Shown: positions 36,501-45,800, numbered from the stretch's first letter. The stretch is 64,000 nucleotides of DNA from Paralvinella palmiformis (GCA_025642065.1 JAODUP010000560.1:67501-131500), one strand, 5' to 3'. The notes: generated from the sequence alone by a model not told the origin. Numbers and translations: made by a program.

Positions 36501-38770
36501 TAGCATGTAAACAATCGTGAGCAAAGAATTATTTCAGAAAAAAAGGGATTATTTTATTAAAATTGCGTCATGAATGATATACAACCATATCAATTTGAGC
36601 CAGAAGGAACACTACAAGAGGAAGATGATTCAAAATGGCTAAGATATTAATGCTCAAGAACTATAATCCACATTAGTCTTGAGAGCTCCAGTGTGATGTC
36701 ACAGCATTTCAGTTTGCTCCAGTAATTTGGATTATTTCCCTACATCTATATCAGGTACATTTCGTGATTATTATTGTGGAATCTTTGGTTACTGTTCTAA
36801 GCATTACATATTAAATTTCTGAGGGTGGACTGTCCCTTTAAGAAATACTCTCTGCATTACAGATTGGTGTTAAACCATCGACTAATCACTTTTAGCTGAA
36901 TCATTTCACCAAAATATTTTTATATTTAAAGGTAAATTGTTAATTTAACTTTAAAACATATTTTAATGAAGTGGTTAGTTAAATAATAAAACAATTCTGA
37001 ATCAGCATTCCCCAAATTAGTTACAAACCAACCTTTAACTGATTTTTATTTAACTCTGTGTGTGTTTGTTTAGCACACATCAGACAAATCATCATTGTTG
37101 ATGAACTTTGCATCTTACCCGGACTACGAGTTTGCCCAACCCCTGTACTAGGTGTGCCACTGAGCTCGACTCTTTTCGAGGAAATTGGCACCATAGAAGT
37201 TTTATAATTGTAATATATAAATGATTATTATGGGGTTAAACCACTTGCCATCTTTATAATACAACATTGGCACAGCTGTTAAATAGACATTCTTTCCTCC
37301 TGAGATGGGCAGAGTTGTGCCAACATTGTTGGTGCTGCCTGTCATCATGCTGGCTGACCATGGCTGCGATGTTTGTATGCTTGAACTGGGCACCTGCAAG
37401 GCCAACCTGCTTGGTGTGGTATCCGACTGCAGCAACTGTTTCTTGCCATTGACAGTTGTACTGGCCAACTGTTTGACATTAGACTGACTGGCCTGCTGTT
37501 GTGTTAGCAAAGCTGATGGTGATACACTTTGTGTTGATGTTGCCTGCTGTTTGACTGGCTGCCTCTTGGAATGCTCTCGAGATTTATTGACCTTGATCTG
37601 AACTCTTGAAGAAGGAACGTGAGGTTCATCTGTGGAAGTCACATTTGTCATGGCACAGGTGGAATGTTTGGAGATCAATTCATTTGGCTTTTCTTTGCAT
37701 TTTTGACTAGACTCATTCGGCTGTGGCTCAATCAGTATTCCACTTCCTGCACTGGAATTCTTTCCGGACTGCGACAAGAAAGCCAAAGAAGTCTTCACGA
37801 TCCCGGACAAATCTGACTGTGACGATGCCAGCACACAATTTTCGGATCCAGAAAATTCTCCCACCCTCAAGCCATCCTTCATCACGTCAGATTTAAGCGG
37901 CGATGCCTCTGCTGAATCAACTCCATCGAATTCCAGACCGTGTGCCCTGAGTGTTTCCAACTCCTGCGGGGTCAACAAACTGTTGCTCTTATCCTGGGCG
38001 AGCACCTGGAATTCATAGGCCTGCAACTCTTTCCGGCTGGTCTCCATGACCTCCTTGTCTTCGGCGGTCAGCTGCGATCCTCTCTCCAACTCCTCGAGGA
38101 AGGCATTCGTCTGGTTCCTGTCATCATTTTCAGTGTCGCTGTAACTCCTCGACCTGCCAATCGGCGTGGGCTCCTCCAGGAAATTGGTCGGGCTGACGGG
38201 ACTCGAGTGACACAGGCCGCCCGACAGCTTGGCAGCCAGATTACTGATGGAGCAAGGCAGTGACAAGCCATCGGACAGCGAGAACGGTATGTCAGCTGTC
38301 AGCGGATTATCGGATGTAAACAAATCGCCCAGGTCGCGGTGTACCACCTTCTCGCCAGCTAGATCCAGGCTAACGTTCGACTCGTTACTAAATCCCATCT
38401 TACCAACACCGTCAACGTCGCCACCGGCCGACTTGAGCCACTCGCTCGAGCCGTCGACGATCGACGTCGAGAAGGTGTCGACGTCGACGATGTCGTCGGC
38501 GTTGTCCAGCCGTCCGGCGTCGAACCCGATGAAATCCTCAAATGACGACCGCCGTACAATGTCACTGCCTGCTCCGCCATCTTGGATGCCAGGTGAGCGG
38601 CCACCGACCACCGAATGTTCCAGAAACGACTCCTCGCCAACGTCTCCGGGCGCAATTTCGGCATTTCGCAGCAGCCCTCCATCTTCATGTGGGTTATGCT
38701 GGGCGCCGCCATTTTCCGCGTTGTTTTGAACCCCCTCAGTCGACATTTTCCAGTCCCCGTGTCTCACCAT
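23689..38770 (-). CDS. ZXDC: ZXD-family C2H2 zinc-finger protein (ZXDA/B/C type), whole gene
   Basis: Eleven coding exons join to 3468 nt (1155 residues plus TGA) with every splice phase matching. Residues 1-595 (exons 1-2) form an acidic, Ser/Thr/Gln-rich region without fingers. Residues about 612-873 (exons 3-6) hold nine C2H2 fingers. Residues about 884-1155 form an acidic C-terminal domain that includes ITFRDPETGAIYVQTQLLQ and ends TTINLQDLE. Fingers such as CKWAFTTACKLKRH, CGKKFSTVYNL, CKRLFDKQCRLQQHIRSHTG, CGKAFLRAEHLRAHRITH and SSLYVHLKRH match the ZXD array in order. Mammalian ZXD proteins have ten fingers; the tenth is absent here, the frame passing from finger 9 through TQNANRDKQD into the C-terminal domain. 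Human ZXDA/ZXDC act as nuclear co-activators with CIITA on MHC class II promoters. That target is not expected in an invertebrate, so the ancestral role is open. Confidence 0.92.
24653..24837 (-). CDS. ZXDC: ZXD exon 10
   Basis: The exon runs from GGATTTTCAG to TTACAG|GTATAA (phase 1 in, phase 0 out). It encodes GAVKVEINRTEFPDSTTL, SIQEDQVSST and ITFRDPETGAIYVQTQLLQ. The last block is the conserved ZXD C-terminal motif. Confidence 0.87.
25544..25651 (-). CDS. ZXDC: ZXD exon 9
   Basis: This is a 108-nt exon from TTATTTGCAG to CTCTAG|GTATTT, phase 1 at both ends. It encodes MKIEKQVVTGLVSENYSV and the basic patch SKKIRRAQI, a possible nuclear-localisation segment. Confidence 0.78.
25701..25891 (-). 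mobile_element. Family A SINE in ZXD intron 8
   Basis: Full length, same strand as the gene. The box B-type sequence reads ATTCGAACAC on the plus strand. Flanks are CATGGTAAACATAA at 25687-25700 and CATGGTAAAAATAA at 25892-25905, a 14-bp target-site duplication with one mismatch. Confidence 0.86.
25992..26168 (-). CDS. ZXDC: ZXD exon 8
   Basis: The acceptor is TTGCTTTCCTATAG. The AG eight bases further on is out of frame. The exon encodes NQDGLPTILNINPVATSVQQ and GVSLIKDQLRSVINIA, and ends GCAC|GTAAGT, phase 1. Confidence 0.82.
26488..26652 (-). CDS. ZXDC: ZXD exon 7
   Basis: The exon runs from CTTCATTTCAG to CTGTCAG|GTTGGT, phase 1 at both ends. It encodes DLFTLINANDLESLINSQ and a Thr/Gln/Val-rich stretch. 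The DLxxLI repeats resemble a short amphipathic activation motif; this is an inference. Confidence 0.82.
27162..27622 (-). CDS. ZXDC: ZXD exon 6, fingers 5-9
   Basis: This is a 461-nt exon from TTACTTTCAG to CAAGATG|GTACAT (phase 2 in, phase 1 out). It encodes five fingers, each of 23 residues with 7-residue linkers: CPHEGCGRKF, CPVEGCKRLFDKQ, CTGHGCGAAFATAS, CDIEGCGKAFLRAEH and CNIPGCMARFKCKSS. Reading through the donor would add 40 residues before a stop, so a short isoform is possible. Splicing to exon 7 restores the family's C-terminal domain. Confidence 0.93.
29120..29405 (+). mobile_element. LINE ORF2 C-terminal fragment
   Basis: Plus-strand frames read VFKILNGLDRLDPEIFF and FSQRIGQDWNSFSEGTIVA, TTLNIFKTRLDEQW, the hallmark C-terminus of CR1/L2-like reverse transcriptases. 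Antisense to ZXD within intron 5. Confidence 0.7.
29930..30180 (-). repeat. tRNA-like repeat in ZXD intron 5
   Basis: On the minus strand GGTTCGAACCCCGC gives a box B. The rest matches 16.26-16.46 kb in part. Probably an old tRNA-derived SINE. Confidence 0.4.
30690..30835 (+). mobile_element. LINE 3' terminal coding fragment
   Basis: Reads TAPNLWNVLPDKIRNL, followed by a broken frame with SSRLSSLASRVYNKS, typical of the last part of a LINE ORF2. Antisense to ZXD. Confidence 0.5.
30878..31059 (-). CDS. ZXDC: ZXD exon 5, fingers 3-4
   Basis: The exon runs from TTCTTTCTAG to TACAC|GTAAGT (phase 0 in, phase 2 out). It encodes finger 3 (CDVEGCGKKFSTVYNLNTH) and a shorter finger 4 with a C-x2-C pair (CPTCKEKFSTQRQLDYH) and an unusual H-x5-H spacing (HMRAQGH). 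Confidence 0.9.
31165..31254 (-). CDS. ZXDC: ZXD exon 4, finger 2
   Basis: This is a 30-codon exon from GTGTTCCAG to GTG|GTAAGC. It encodes CSQPGCKWAFTTACKLKRH, EESHLGKKDYV. The WAFTTxxKLKRH core is the ZXD finger-2 signature. It is too short to register as a long ORF. Confidence 0.9.
31255..33318 (-). other. ZXD intron 3
   Basis: AT-rich intron containing one family A SINE and a short (CA)n. No other coding exon was recognised. Confidence 0.5.
33083..33265 (+). mobile_element. Family A SINE in ZXD intron 3
   Basis: Antisense to the gene. The head is somewhat diverged (TGGTCTAGCAGTAGCATG; box B reads GTTCCGAATC with an extra C). The body is intact to CGTAAAACATCAATCATC. No clear target-site duplication. 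Confidence 0.8.
33319..33450 (-). CDS. ZXDC: ZXD exon 3, finger 1
   Basis: This is a 44-codon exon from CCATCTATAG to AAG|GTATGA, phase 0 at both ends. It encodes PTAASKVDSNGAKK followed by finger 1 (CNVCSQTFPRHYKLKIHFMKH) and a TGEKPYK linker that joins directly to finger 2. Confidence 0.88.
33505..33740. repeat. GC-richer block between two (TA)n tracts
   Basis: In ZXD intron 2. About 185 bases (GCCTCAGGCCGATC, GGCGGGGAAATTCGCC, GGGTGCCGGC) sit between TA repeats at 33511-33535 and 33721-33736. It may be an insertion into a TA tract. Family not recognised. Confidence 0.35.
34512..34774 (-). CDS. ZXDC: ZXD exon 2
   Basis: The exon lies between ACTTTCTTCAG and ACCAAG|GTTCGT (phase 1 in, phase 0 out). 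It encodes CLVIPIQQILTTEHPPD, a Thr/Ala-rich run (TTAAAAAVTVETAA) and SLNITLTK. The other two frames contain stops, so the phase is secure. It contains no fingers and is probably disordered or an activation region. Confidence 0.8.
35050..35165. repeat. Palindromic short tandem repeat
   Basis: TACTCCAATCACTGATTG(A/G)AGT occurs twice in 25-bp units and continues into TACTCCAAGTACCTACTCGG and complements. The segment can fold on itself. Located in ZXD intron 1. Confidence 0.6.
36197..36898. repeat. About 60-bp direct repeats flanking the MITE
   Basis: 36197-36257 and 36838-36895 share ACTCTCTGCATTACAGATTG, GTTAAACCA and CGA-TTA-AATAACCACTTTT with a few differences. The unit is much longer than a normal target-site duplication. 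Confidence 0.75.
36257..36842. mobile_element. MITE-like DNA element with TTAAAGGG termini
   Basis: The left end TTTAAAGGGATAGTCCACC and right end GGTGGACTGTCCCTTTAA are inverted repeats of about 22 bp with two mismatches. The roughly 585-bp interior has no ORF. It lies in ZXD intron 1. TTAA at the boundary could be the target site. Confidence 0.72.
37085..37200 (+). mobile_element. LINE L1 3' tail fragment next to ZXD exon 1
   Basis: ATCATTGTTGATGAACTTTG, GAGTTTGCCCAACCCCTGTA and GAGCTCGACTCTTTTCGAGG match the 3' tail at about 6100-6200. Its end is only about 50 bases from the ZXD exon 1 donor. Confidence 0.7.
37249..38770 (-). CDS. ZXDC: ZXD exon 1 (start codon)
   Basis: The ATG at 38770 (MVRHGDWK) has G at -3 and +4; a second in-frame ATG (MSTEGVQNN) lies eight codons on. 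The exon encodes 507 residues plus one base, with acidic patches (DNADDIVDVDTF), Gln/Ser-rich stretches (TQQQASQSNVKQLA) and a final block TAVPMLYYKDG. No GT donor in the last part of the exon gives the phase that exon 2 needs. ATG|GCAAGT, a perfect GC-AG donor consensus, does, so the exon is ended there. Confidence 0.85.
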
Positions 38771-38781
38771 CGCCAAAGATG

Positions 38782-38789
38782 TGACGTCA
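38782..38789 (-). promoter_or_regulatory. CRE palindrome upstream of the ZXD start
   Basis: A full TGACGTCA palindrome (CREB/ATF site) lies 12 bases upstream of the ZXD initiation codon, in a locally GC-richer stretch. This position suits a core-promoter or 5'-UTR element. Activity is inferred. Confidence 0.4.
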
Positions 38790-38904
38790 CACGATGACCT
38801 AGTTAGGCGGTGATATACGGTAGGTGGCGCTGGCTGACTGGTGCCGAATTGCGCTCGTGCATCCCGTTATGATGTAAATAGATCGTGTTGATGTCGGGCG
38901 ATCA

Positions 38905-38937
<33 letters not shown>
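38905..38937. repeat. (TA)n microsatellite
   Basis: A pure TA run upstream of the ZXD promoter region. Confidence 0.9.
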
Positions 38938-38938
<1 letters not shown>

Positions 38939-39241
38939 TCGTTTTATTAAGGAGTTATTACTTACAATGCAATCATATAATTTGTGTGTATATGTACAGG
39001 AGAACAGTACAGTTTCTTGTCATTTCATTCCATTGGCAATGCTAATATTCTTATGAAAAAGCATATTATTTTATTAACATCATCATCATCATCACCACAC
39101 TCAACACATATTACTATATTGGCACTGACATTATTATTATTATATTTATCGACTAAAATGTATCTAGTTTAATATTTATCAGTAGCCTCTTCAATAAAAA
39201 ACACACATCTGATCTACTTATAATCGCCCCTTTCAATACTG

Positions 39242-39432
39242 GGTAGGGCCCCCTCATTGCCTAACTGGTAGCGTTTTTATACCACGGATCAATGGCACCT
39301 GGGTTCAAACCCCGGTTGGGCTATGTCAGAAAGCTGTTTCATTTTTCACTTCGCTGCATTATCTTTGGAGGTCGTTCTGCCCATTTAGTTGTGTACAAAA
39401 GTGGCCGTAAAACAGCATTGCTTTAATTTTTA
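39242..39432 (+). mobile_element. Family A SINE, diverged subfamily
   Basis: The head differs (CTAACTGGTAGCG; box B GGTTCAAACCCC) but the body has the family A order. Flanked by CTTTCAATACTG at 39230-39241 and 39433-39444. Confidence 0.8.
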
Positions 39433-39685
39433 CTTTCAATACTGTGCAGGTTTTATTACAATGCCAGATTCAAAAGTTAAAATTAGACAGACTTAAGGTG
39501 TTATAATGTTTGGCCTATCAGAATATTTATGATCATAACACTGGGACTCCTTAAATTGTTGTCTAACTGTCGGAGAACATATATTATATATTACATATAG
39601 GTCTATGTGCAGAAATTTGTTTATCAGTTATGTATAAAAGAAAGGCGGTATTTTTAAGAATCCACTTCACACACCAAATACGATT

Positions 39686-39926
39686 CCAGGCGACCTTTTC
39701 ACTAAGAATAACCCCTAAGTTAGGGGATCTCCTAAATATTTCCCCTAACTCTAATTTTCCCCCAAGTGCTAGGGATTTGCTAAAAACCGTTTCACTAAAG
39801 ATCCCCTAATGACTTAGGAGGAAAAAATCTCCCCTAACATTAGGCGAAATTTCCTAGTAAAACGGTCAAATTGGCATTTAGGGAAAATATTTAGCCCCCC
39901 CCCTAACTATCTTAGTAAAACGCTCC
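39686..39926. mobile_element. Nested inverted repeats with CACTAA/TTAGTA ends
   Basis: The outer ends TTTTCACTAAGAATA and TATCTTAGTAAAACGC are inverted copies. An inner pair (ACCGTTTCACTAAAG and CCTAGTAAAACGGT) repeats the pattern, with CCCCTAA/TTAGGGG runs between. Looks like a MITE with a second copy inside. Confidence 0.6.
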
Positions 39927-40287
39927 CCAGACATAGTTAAAATGGACGGGTTTTTTTCTTTTCCGTCGTTGGCTATTTACACTGGCAGATTATCATTTGT
40001 GTTTTGTTTGCTGGGACGTTTTGTTTATGTTTTTTTTTTTTTACTGATAAGGATTATCATTTTAGAATAGTGACATTTTTGGGAAATCTGCGCAGAGGAG
40101 ACTGAAATCATTATTTGAAGAAAGAAATGACATCCTCTTGAATATGAAAATCTATATCACCTGTTATTTTTAATGGAACCGGATAGACACGAATTAATGC
40201 AAAACTATATGTTTTGGAAGCGACTGCAGTACATAAAGTTATAGATAGTCGTAAATCTCTCTCACGTACACGCACGCACACACACAC

Positions 40288-40473
40288 GGGGCGCCTCCGT
40301 AGTCTAACGGTAGCGTGTTTAACCACAAATCACTACCACCCGTCTCCGAATCTCGGCGTGGGCATATCTGAAGGTTGTTTCATCCTTGACTTCACTTCAT
40401 TACATTTGGAGGTCGCTCGATCTATTTAGCCTACCATGTACACAAAAGTGGCCGTAAAACAGCAATCATCATC

Positions 40474-40475
<2 letters not shown>
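40288..40475 (+). mobile_element. Family A SINE within a (CA)n tract
   Basis: A full SINE (GGGCGCCTCCGTAGTCTAAC through GTAAAACAGCAATCATCATC) is preceded by a short (CA)n and followed by about 100 bases of (CA)n. Confidence 0.85.
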
Positions 40476-40580
<105 letters not shown>

Positions 40581-40825
40581 GAGGTGGTCATGCGATATTT
40601 GGTATATAAGTGTGGCGGCTATCTCACTAAACTCTAGACTGTCTCAACAGCTCAGAACAAATTATATCAGAGATGTAAACTATGGGATCGAGATGATAAA
40701 TAATGACGTAGGGAATATTATAATTCCATCATTTTACATCGGAACTGAAGCGGGATTAATCCAGCCCCAAACAGAATCAATGTCCCTGTACTGTCCACCA
40801 AACACGACCAGATAATGAGTGCGAT

Positions 40826-40896
40826 TCGAACCGATTAACTGCAGGTTTTGAGCGCAGTGCTCCAACCACTACGCCCCCGGGACGCCCAGGCCACTG
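40826..40896 (-). mobile_element. tRNA-like SINE head (family D)
   Basis: The minus strand reads GGGGGCGTAGTGGTTGGAGC (box A-like) and GGTTCGAATCGCAC (box B). No cloverleaf acceptor pairing, so a SINE head or tRNA pseudogene rather than a functional tRNA. Confidence 0.5.
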
Positions 40897-42451
40897 AATG
40901 AACTATTGGTTTGCTTAACACTGGCTCTATATGGAAACGTGATGACTAAATCAAAGCCTTTTATTGTACGATGAAACATCAAGCAGTGACATACGACTAA
41001 AGCTGGAGTTCGACGGGAAGATCAGCAGTGGTACATTTTCCTAGTTATTATTATTATTATTAATTATCATCTTTTATCATTTATTATTATTTATCACCAT
41101 TATCACGATTAATAGCATCAGCACATATATTGCTGTTATATATAGACATACCACGAGCTGGATTCCACAGCCAAAATTTAATAATAATTTATATTCATAT
41201 ACATCTATAACAAGAGCCGAATTGAAACGGACAAAAGACACACTTCGCCTTAAAATAGTGCCAAGAATTGAGGTACATTCGACCAGCAATTTGCATATAA
41301 TGTTCAACAGCTAACATATATACCATGTCAGTCTCGTGTCCTGACAACAGCACGACCCCATGATTATTATAATCAGTAGCTCGTAATCCACTAATCCAAG
41401 CCCGGTTTACTTCCTCTACCATTGTTATAATTATTGTTGTAGTTCGTTGGTTTTATGCGATTAAGATACATAGCCATGTAATATTAAATTGGCTTTGGCT
41501 AAGCCCAGACACCTGGCCCAATGTACACATTGCCTTCAGTTATATATTAAACTCAAACGTGGTGTGTGTTTGTTCGTATATATAAGGTACCTGTAGGTGG
41601 ACACAAAGGTTTTTTCCCCACAAAGTTCGAGACTATACACAGGAAATTGTGAAACGCGGTAATATAATCAAGCTATTGATGTGCAGACATATGTAGCGAA
41701 TTTACTTTCTTCTCCATGGATAATTAAGACGAGTGGTGGTTACTTTTGGCGTTGCACGTTTACTGTATAGGAGTATTTCAGAACGGAGTATCTTCTGAGA
41801 ACCCTTAGCTTTAAGGAGGCCACGTATTTGGTAAGTTATGTGTTTGGTTGACAATTTTCCAGGCGATGCTTTATCTTGTATTTGATTAACTTGTAATCTG
41901 TTGCGTTTGCCCACAACTTCTAGCTTGTACTTCAGTTCCGTTGTTTATACGGCGACACTCATTTATTTGCTAGAAGTACAAATAAAACAGTAAATGGATC
42001 CCGTGAACTGAAACCCGTACAAACTCTTGAAACTGTTCTGAGCTACGGCGACTCTCCAAATTTCCAAGCTACCCAAGGTTCTTACCTATTTCTGTGTTCT
42101 ACAGACATTTCTGCAAATTCAGGTTTAAATCCGGCAAACTTGGATCCCCAGATGTTCACCAGGTGGCAGCAGGACAGCCATTCGTCAAAGATTCGGTCAC
42201 GGTCACTGTTATTTTAAACCTGTATTTTCCATTTCAACTTTATGATATAGATTTATGTTGTTTTATATTTCTTAAGTAGCGCGTTGCGCCTTATTTTAAT
42301 GTGTTGTAATGATGTTAAAATAGATATACGGCAATTTCTTGGACATAATGATGCTAATGTATAATTATGAAATTAATATATGAATGAGAGGTTGATAGTA
42401 GGACAGTAGCTCTCACCGTTATGAAGGATGCATGTTAGTAAGACTACGTGG

Positions 42452-42990
42452 TAATAATAATAATAATTTATATTTAATAAAGCGCCCTCACTAGCAGGAG
42501 CCATTCAAAGGCGCTTTACAAATAATATGTAATATAATAATACCCCAAATAATATGTCTGTAAAACCCTGTAATGATTTAAAAGATAATAATTATTTATC
42601 TGTGAAAGCGACCTTAAATAGGTGTGTTAAATAGCCGGCAACCCATTCCACAAAGTGGGGGCTGCAACACTAAACGCACAATTACCATATCACTTGAGCC
42701 AAGACACAGGCACCTGCAATAGTATCTGACTGGATGACCTGAGTTTTCCTGGATGACTTTCTAATGGAAACCAGTTCACACAGGTATTCTGGCGCCATAT
42801 CAGTAATAGATTTATAAGTTATTAACAGAATCTTGAAATGGATACGCTGTCTAACAGGTAGCCAATGTAGTTTTTGAAGAATTGGGGTGATATGATCATA
42901 TTTTCTAGTATTTGTTACAATGCGAGCTGCACTATTCTGAATTCGCTGAAGGCGATTAATGTTATAATCAGATATGCCATATAACAGGGT
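42452..42990 (-). mobile_element. LINE (family L3, CR1/L2-like) 3' part
   Basis: The minus strand reads INRLQRIQNSAARIVTNTRK, DHITPILQKLHWLPVRQRI and FKILLITYKSITDMAPEYL, the conserved RT C-terminal region, then a broken WQLCV-CCSPHFVEWVAGYL. The 3' end has a stem-loop (AAAGCGCC with GGCGCTTT) and an ATT-repeat tail. Confidence 0.78.
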
Positions 42991-43049
42991 AATACTCTAG
43001 ATGTTTATATAGACTGGAACAAATTTGTATGGTCACAAGAAAATGGGGG

Positions 43050-43140
43050 TTAGGTGAGAGCGAGATGAGAGAGAGATGGGGAGGACGTAGAGAGAGGGAG
43101 GGAAGGAGGGATGGAGGGAGGGAGAGAGAGAGAGACAGAG
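43050..43140. repeat. GA-rich simple repeat
   Basis: GAGAG/GGGA-rich low-complexity tract. Confidence 0.8.
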
Positions 43141-43555
43141 GAAAACCGTAATTTACAAGGGTTCACCAACCCTCTTTGCTCAGACAACCCATAAACTTAT
43201 CAAATCAGGGCGACTAATACTTATTGGTATTATATAGCACTTATTCTATTTACCCTGTAATTATGCCCTTCAAAGCGAAAACGCCTTGACAGCGTCTACA
43301 AAGGACTACACTTACTCGTCTCTCGGCCAACAAGAATGCGGCACATTATGCCAGCTTTTAGCCAGTCTTGATCGACAATATTCGGGGCATGCTTTCGGCA
43401 TAGAACGATTGAACCGTGCAGATTGAAGTAAATTTTAGACGCGCATGCGTATTGTCGGTGAATGGTTCATATTGTTTACAGCTATTTCTTCTGTGCACGC
43501 ACCATTTCATCTGAATCTTTTCCGCATCGAGCATAGACAGTGTAAATATAATACG

Positions 43556-44090
43556 CTGTAATAATAATAATAATAATATTAAGCAAGTCTGAAAAGGTGA
43601 GTTTTCAAATGGCGACGAAAAGAAACTATGATGTTTGATGTCATGGAGTGAGTTCCAAAGAGTAGGGGGGCGCCTCCGTGGTCTAGCGGTAGCGTGTTGG
43701 ACCACAAATCACTACCACCCGTGTTCGAATCTCGGCGTGGGGATATCTGAAGGTTGTTTCATCTTTGACTTCACTTCATTACCTTTGGAGGTCGCTCGGC
43801 CCATTTAACCTAACATGTACACAAAAGTGGCCGTAAAACATCAATCATCATCACCAAAGAGTAGGGACAGTAACTGAAAAAGTTCCCAGCATGAGTCTTA
43901 ACCATAGGAACAGACAACGAGTGAAAACCAGATGAACGGAGCTCTCTGGGCTTGGTTGCTGCTAAAGAAAGCATGGGAAATAGATGCGAAGGTTCTCCGG
44001 AAGAAAGAGTTTGATAGGCAACGGTACAGAGTTTGAAAATGATGCCTGATTGAACAGGGAGCCAGTGAATATCCTTTCATGCGGTGTTAT
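43556..44090 (-). mobile_element. LINE L1 3' part interrupted by a SINE
   Basis: The two halves, 43556-43667 and 43854-44090, are antisense to the plus strand. Reading minus gives PRELRSSGFHSLSVPMVKTH, TLWNSLHD and FENSPFQTC. The left end has an ATT-repeat tail. The halves are separated only by the SINE at 43668-43853. Confidence 0.8.
43668..43853 (+). mobile_element. Family A SINE nested in LINE L1
   Basis: Complete copy with box A (TGGTCTAGCGGTAG) and box B (GTTCGAATC). Flanked by CCAAAGAGTAGGG at 43655-43667 and 43854-43866. The duplicated bases belong to the LINE, so the LINE was there first. Confidence 0.92.
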
Positions 44091-44159
44091 AAATCCCAGT
44101 GTTATATTTGTTTGTCGGATGTTTATCCCATCGGTTGAAACTGGTTCTGACCAACGTCG

Positions 44160-44380
44160 AGGTTAACCAAAACACTCACTTACACTCACTCACATAATCA
44201 ATCAATCGATCGATCAATCAATCAATCAATAATTATTATTATTAGTTGCACTAGCAACAACAGCTGCATAATTACAACAGTGGTAGTTGTAGTTTCTTAA
44301 CAAAAACTAATAATAATGGTGGTGGTGATGGTGGTTATAGTAGTAGTAGTAGTAGTAGTAGTAGAAGTAGTAATAGGAGA
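44160..44380. repeat. (ATCA)n, (GTG)n and (TAG)n simple repeats
   Basis: Runs of CAATCAAT near 44195-44230, GGTGGTGATGG near 44320, and AGTAGTAGT at 44337-44368. Confidence 0.85.
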
Positions 44381-45517
44381 AGGACATGAAGTAGTATCTT
44401 AGTAGTAAATTAACTAGATTCTGACTGTATTCTGGTCGAGATAATTAGATAGATGATTGAGAGACTGTTGGACGTCTTGTGGTAAACCTAGATGGCGCTA
44501 TGTACGGCCAAATGGTGATACTAAATACCACAGTTAGTTGTTTAGATCAGCCACCTGAGTTATCTTATCAGCGGGTTGTCCATACTGTCCAGTTGTTTGA
44601 TGTCAGCCTATCATAGAATCAAGGTATGCTTTGCAATAAGATAAATATTAAGTGGACCATCAAAAGCTTTGAGGTTCTGTTTAGATAAGGGGGCAAAAGG
44701 TAGGGTCTCTCTCTCTCTCTCTGTCTGTGTGTGTGTGTGTTTGTTTGTGTGTATGTGTCTGTCTGTCTGTATGTCTGTATTGTTACCTGTAATTAATGGC
44801 TTAGTAATTAATGGCCAGATACATGTATATCAATATCTTAATTAGAGTTAACTTATATTACGAAATATATGATATTAAAGAAGGCCTTACGATGCTGGCT
44901 CGATATTACATCAGTTGAATGCATTGCTTATTCACCCAATATTCCCAACAATATTAAAATATTATTTTCAACACAAAACCAATTACACCAGTCATACATA
45001 CTTCAACTCTGTATTCTAAGCTAGCTTCAAAAATTCAAATAGCTATTAGTTAATCTCTGATGCAGTTTTTTATCCGATTTTGAAACATTCGAGATCCATA
45101 ATTATTACAATTCTTAAATTTTACTTCATCGAAGTTCTTTATTTCCATGTAAGAAACATCTGCTTCGAATAAAATATTTTTCTATGCGATTAGTTTGTTG
45201 CACGGCACGTTAGACAGATAATAACTGAAGCGACGAGATTAACAATGGAATAAAACAGAAGGTTAGGTTAACCTTGGGCAAGACAGAGAGGAATATATTC
45301 GGAAGGCAGAGAGGGAAGAAATGAAGCGGAATCAATGGCGATAAAATTTTGCGGTTAATAAGAAATGAAGTAGTTTTTATCTTCAGGTATGTTACAGGTG
45401 TAGTTCTGGCGTCACCAGACATATTTCGGTAACCTGCTGGTGGCCTGCTGCTTGTATTCGTGAGCATCTGTTCCTACAGGTTTCTCTCTCACCCATCTCC
45501 TCTCTTTGTGCGCCCTG

Positions 45518-45519
<2 letters not shown>

Positions 45520-45560
<41 letters not shown>
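45520..45560. repeat. (TA)n microsatellite
   Basis: A pure TA run; an (AAT)n run follows at about 45758-45793. Confidence 0.9.
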
Positions 45561-45563
<3 letters not shown>

Positions 45564-45756
45564 TCTGTATGTGAATGTGTTCCCAATATGAATACTTTGG
45601 ACTGCCTACAGGGAATTTAACATAAGATTGCACGAAAAGGACAAAATTCAACCTGTGCTTCTTAGAGATTTAATCTACAAAACATTTAAAACAAAACATC
45701 ATGTTAAAAAATAAAACAAAAACAAACCAGAACTGCGTGAGTGAGTGAGTGATACC

Positions 45757-45800
<44 letters not shown>

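Noticed and set aside
38229..38729. A 166-codon plus-strand ORF
   Set aside because: It lies entirely opposite ZXD exon 1. Its open frame is a by-product of the codon composition of the real exon.
40826..40896. Possible functional tRNA gene
   Set aside because: Box A and B are present but I could not pair an acceptor stem, and similar heads belong to SINEs in this window.
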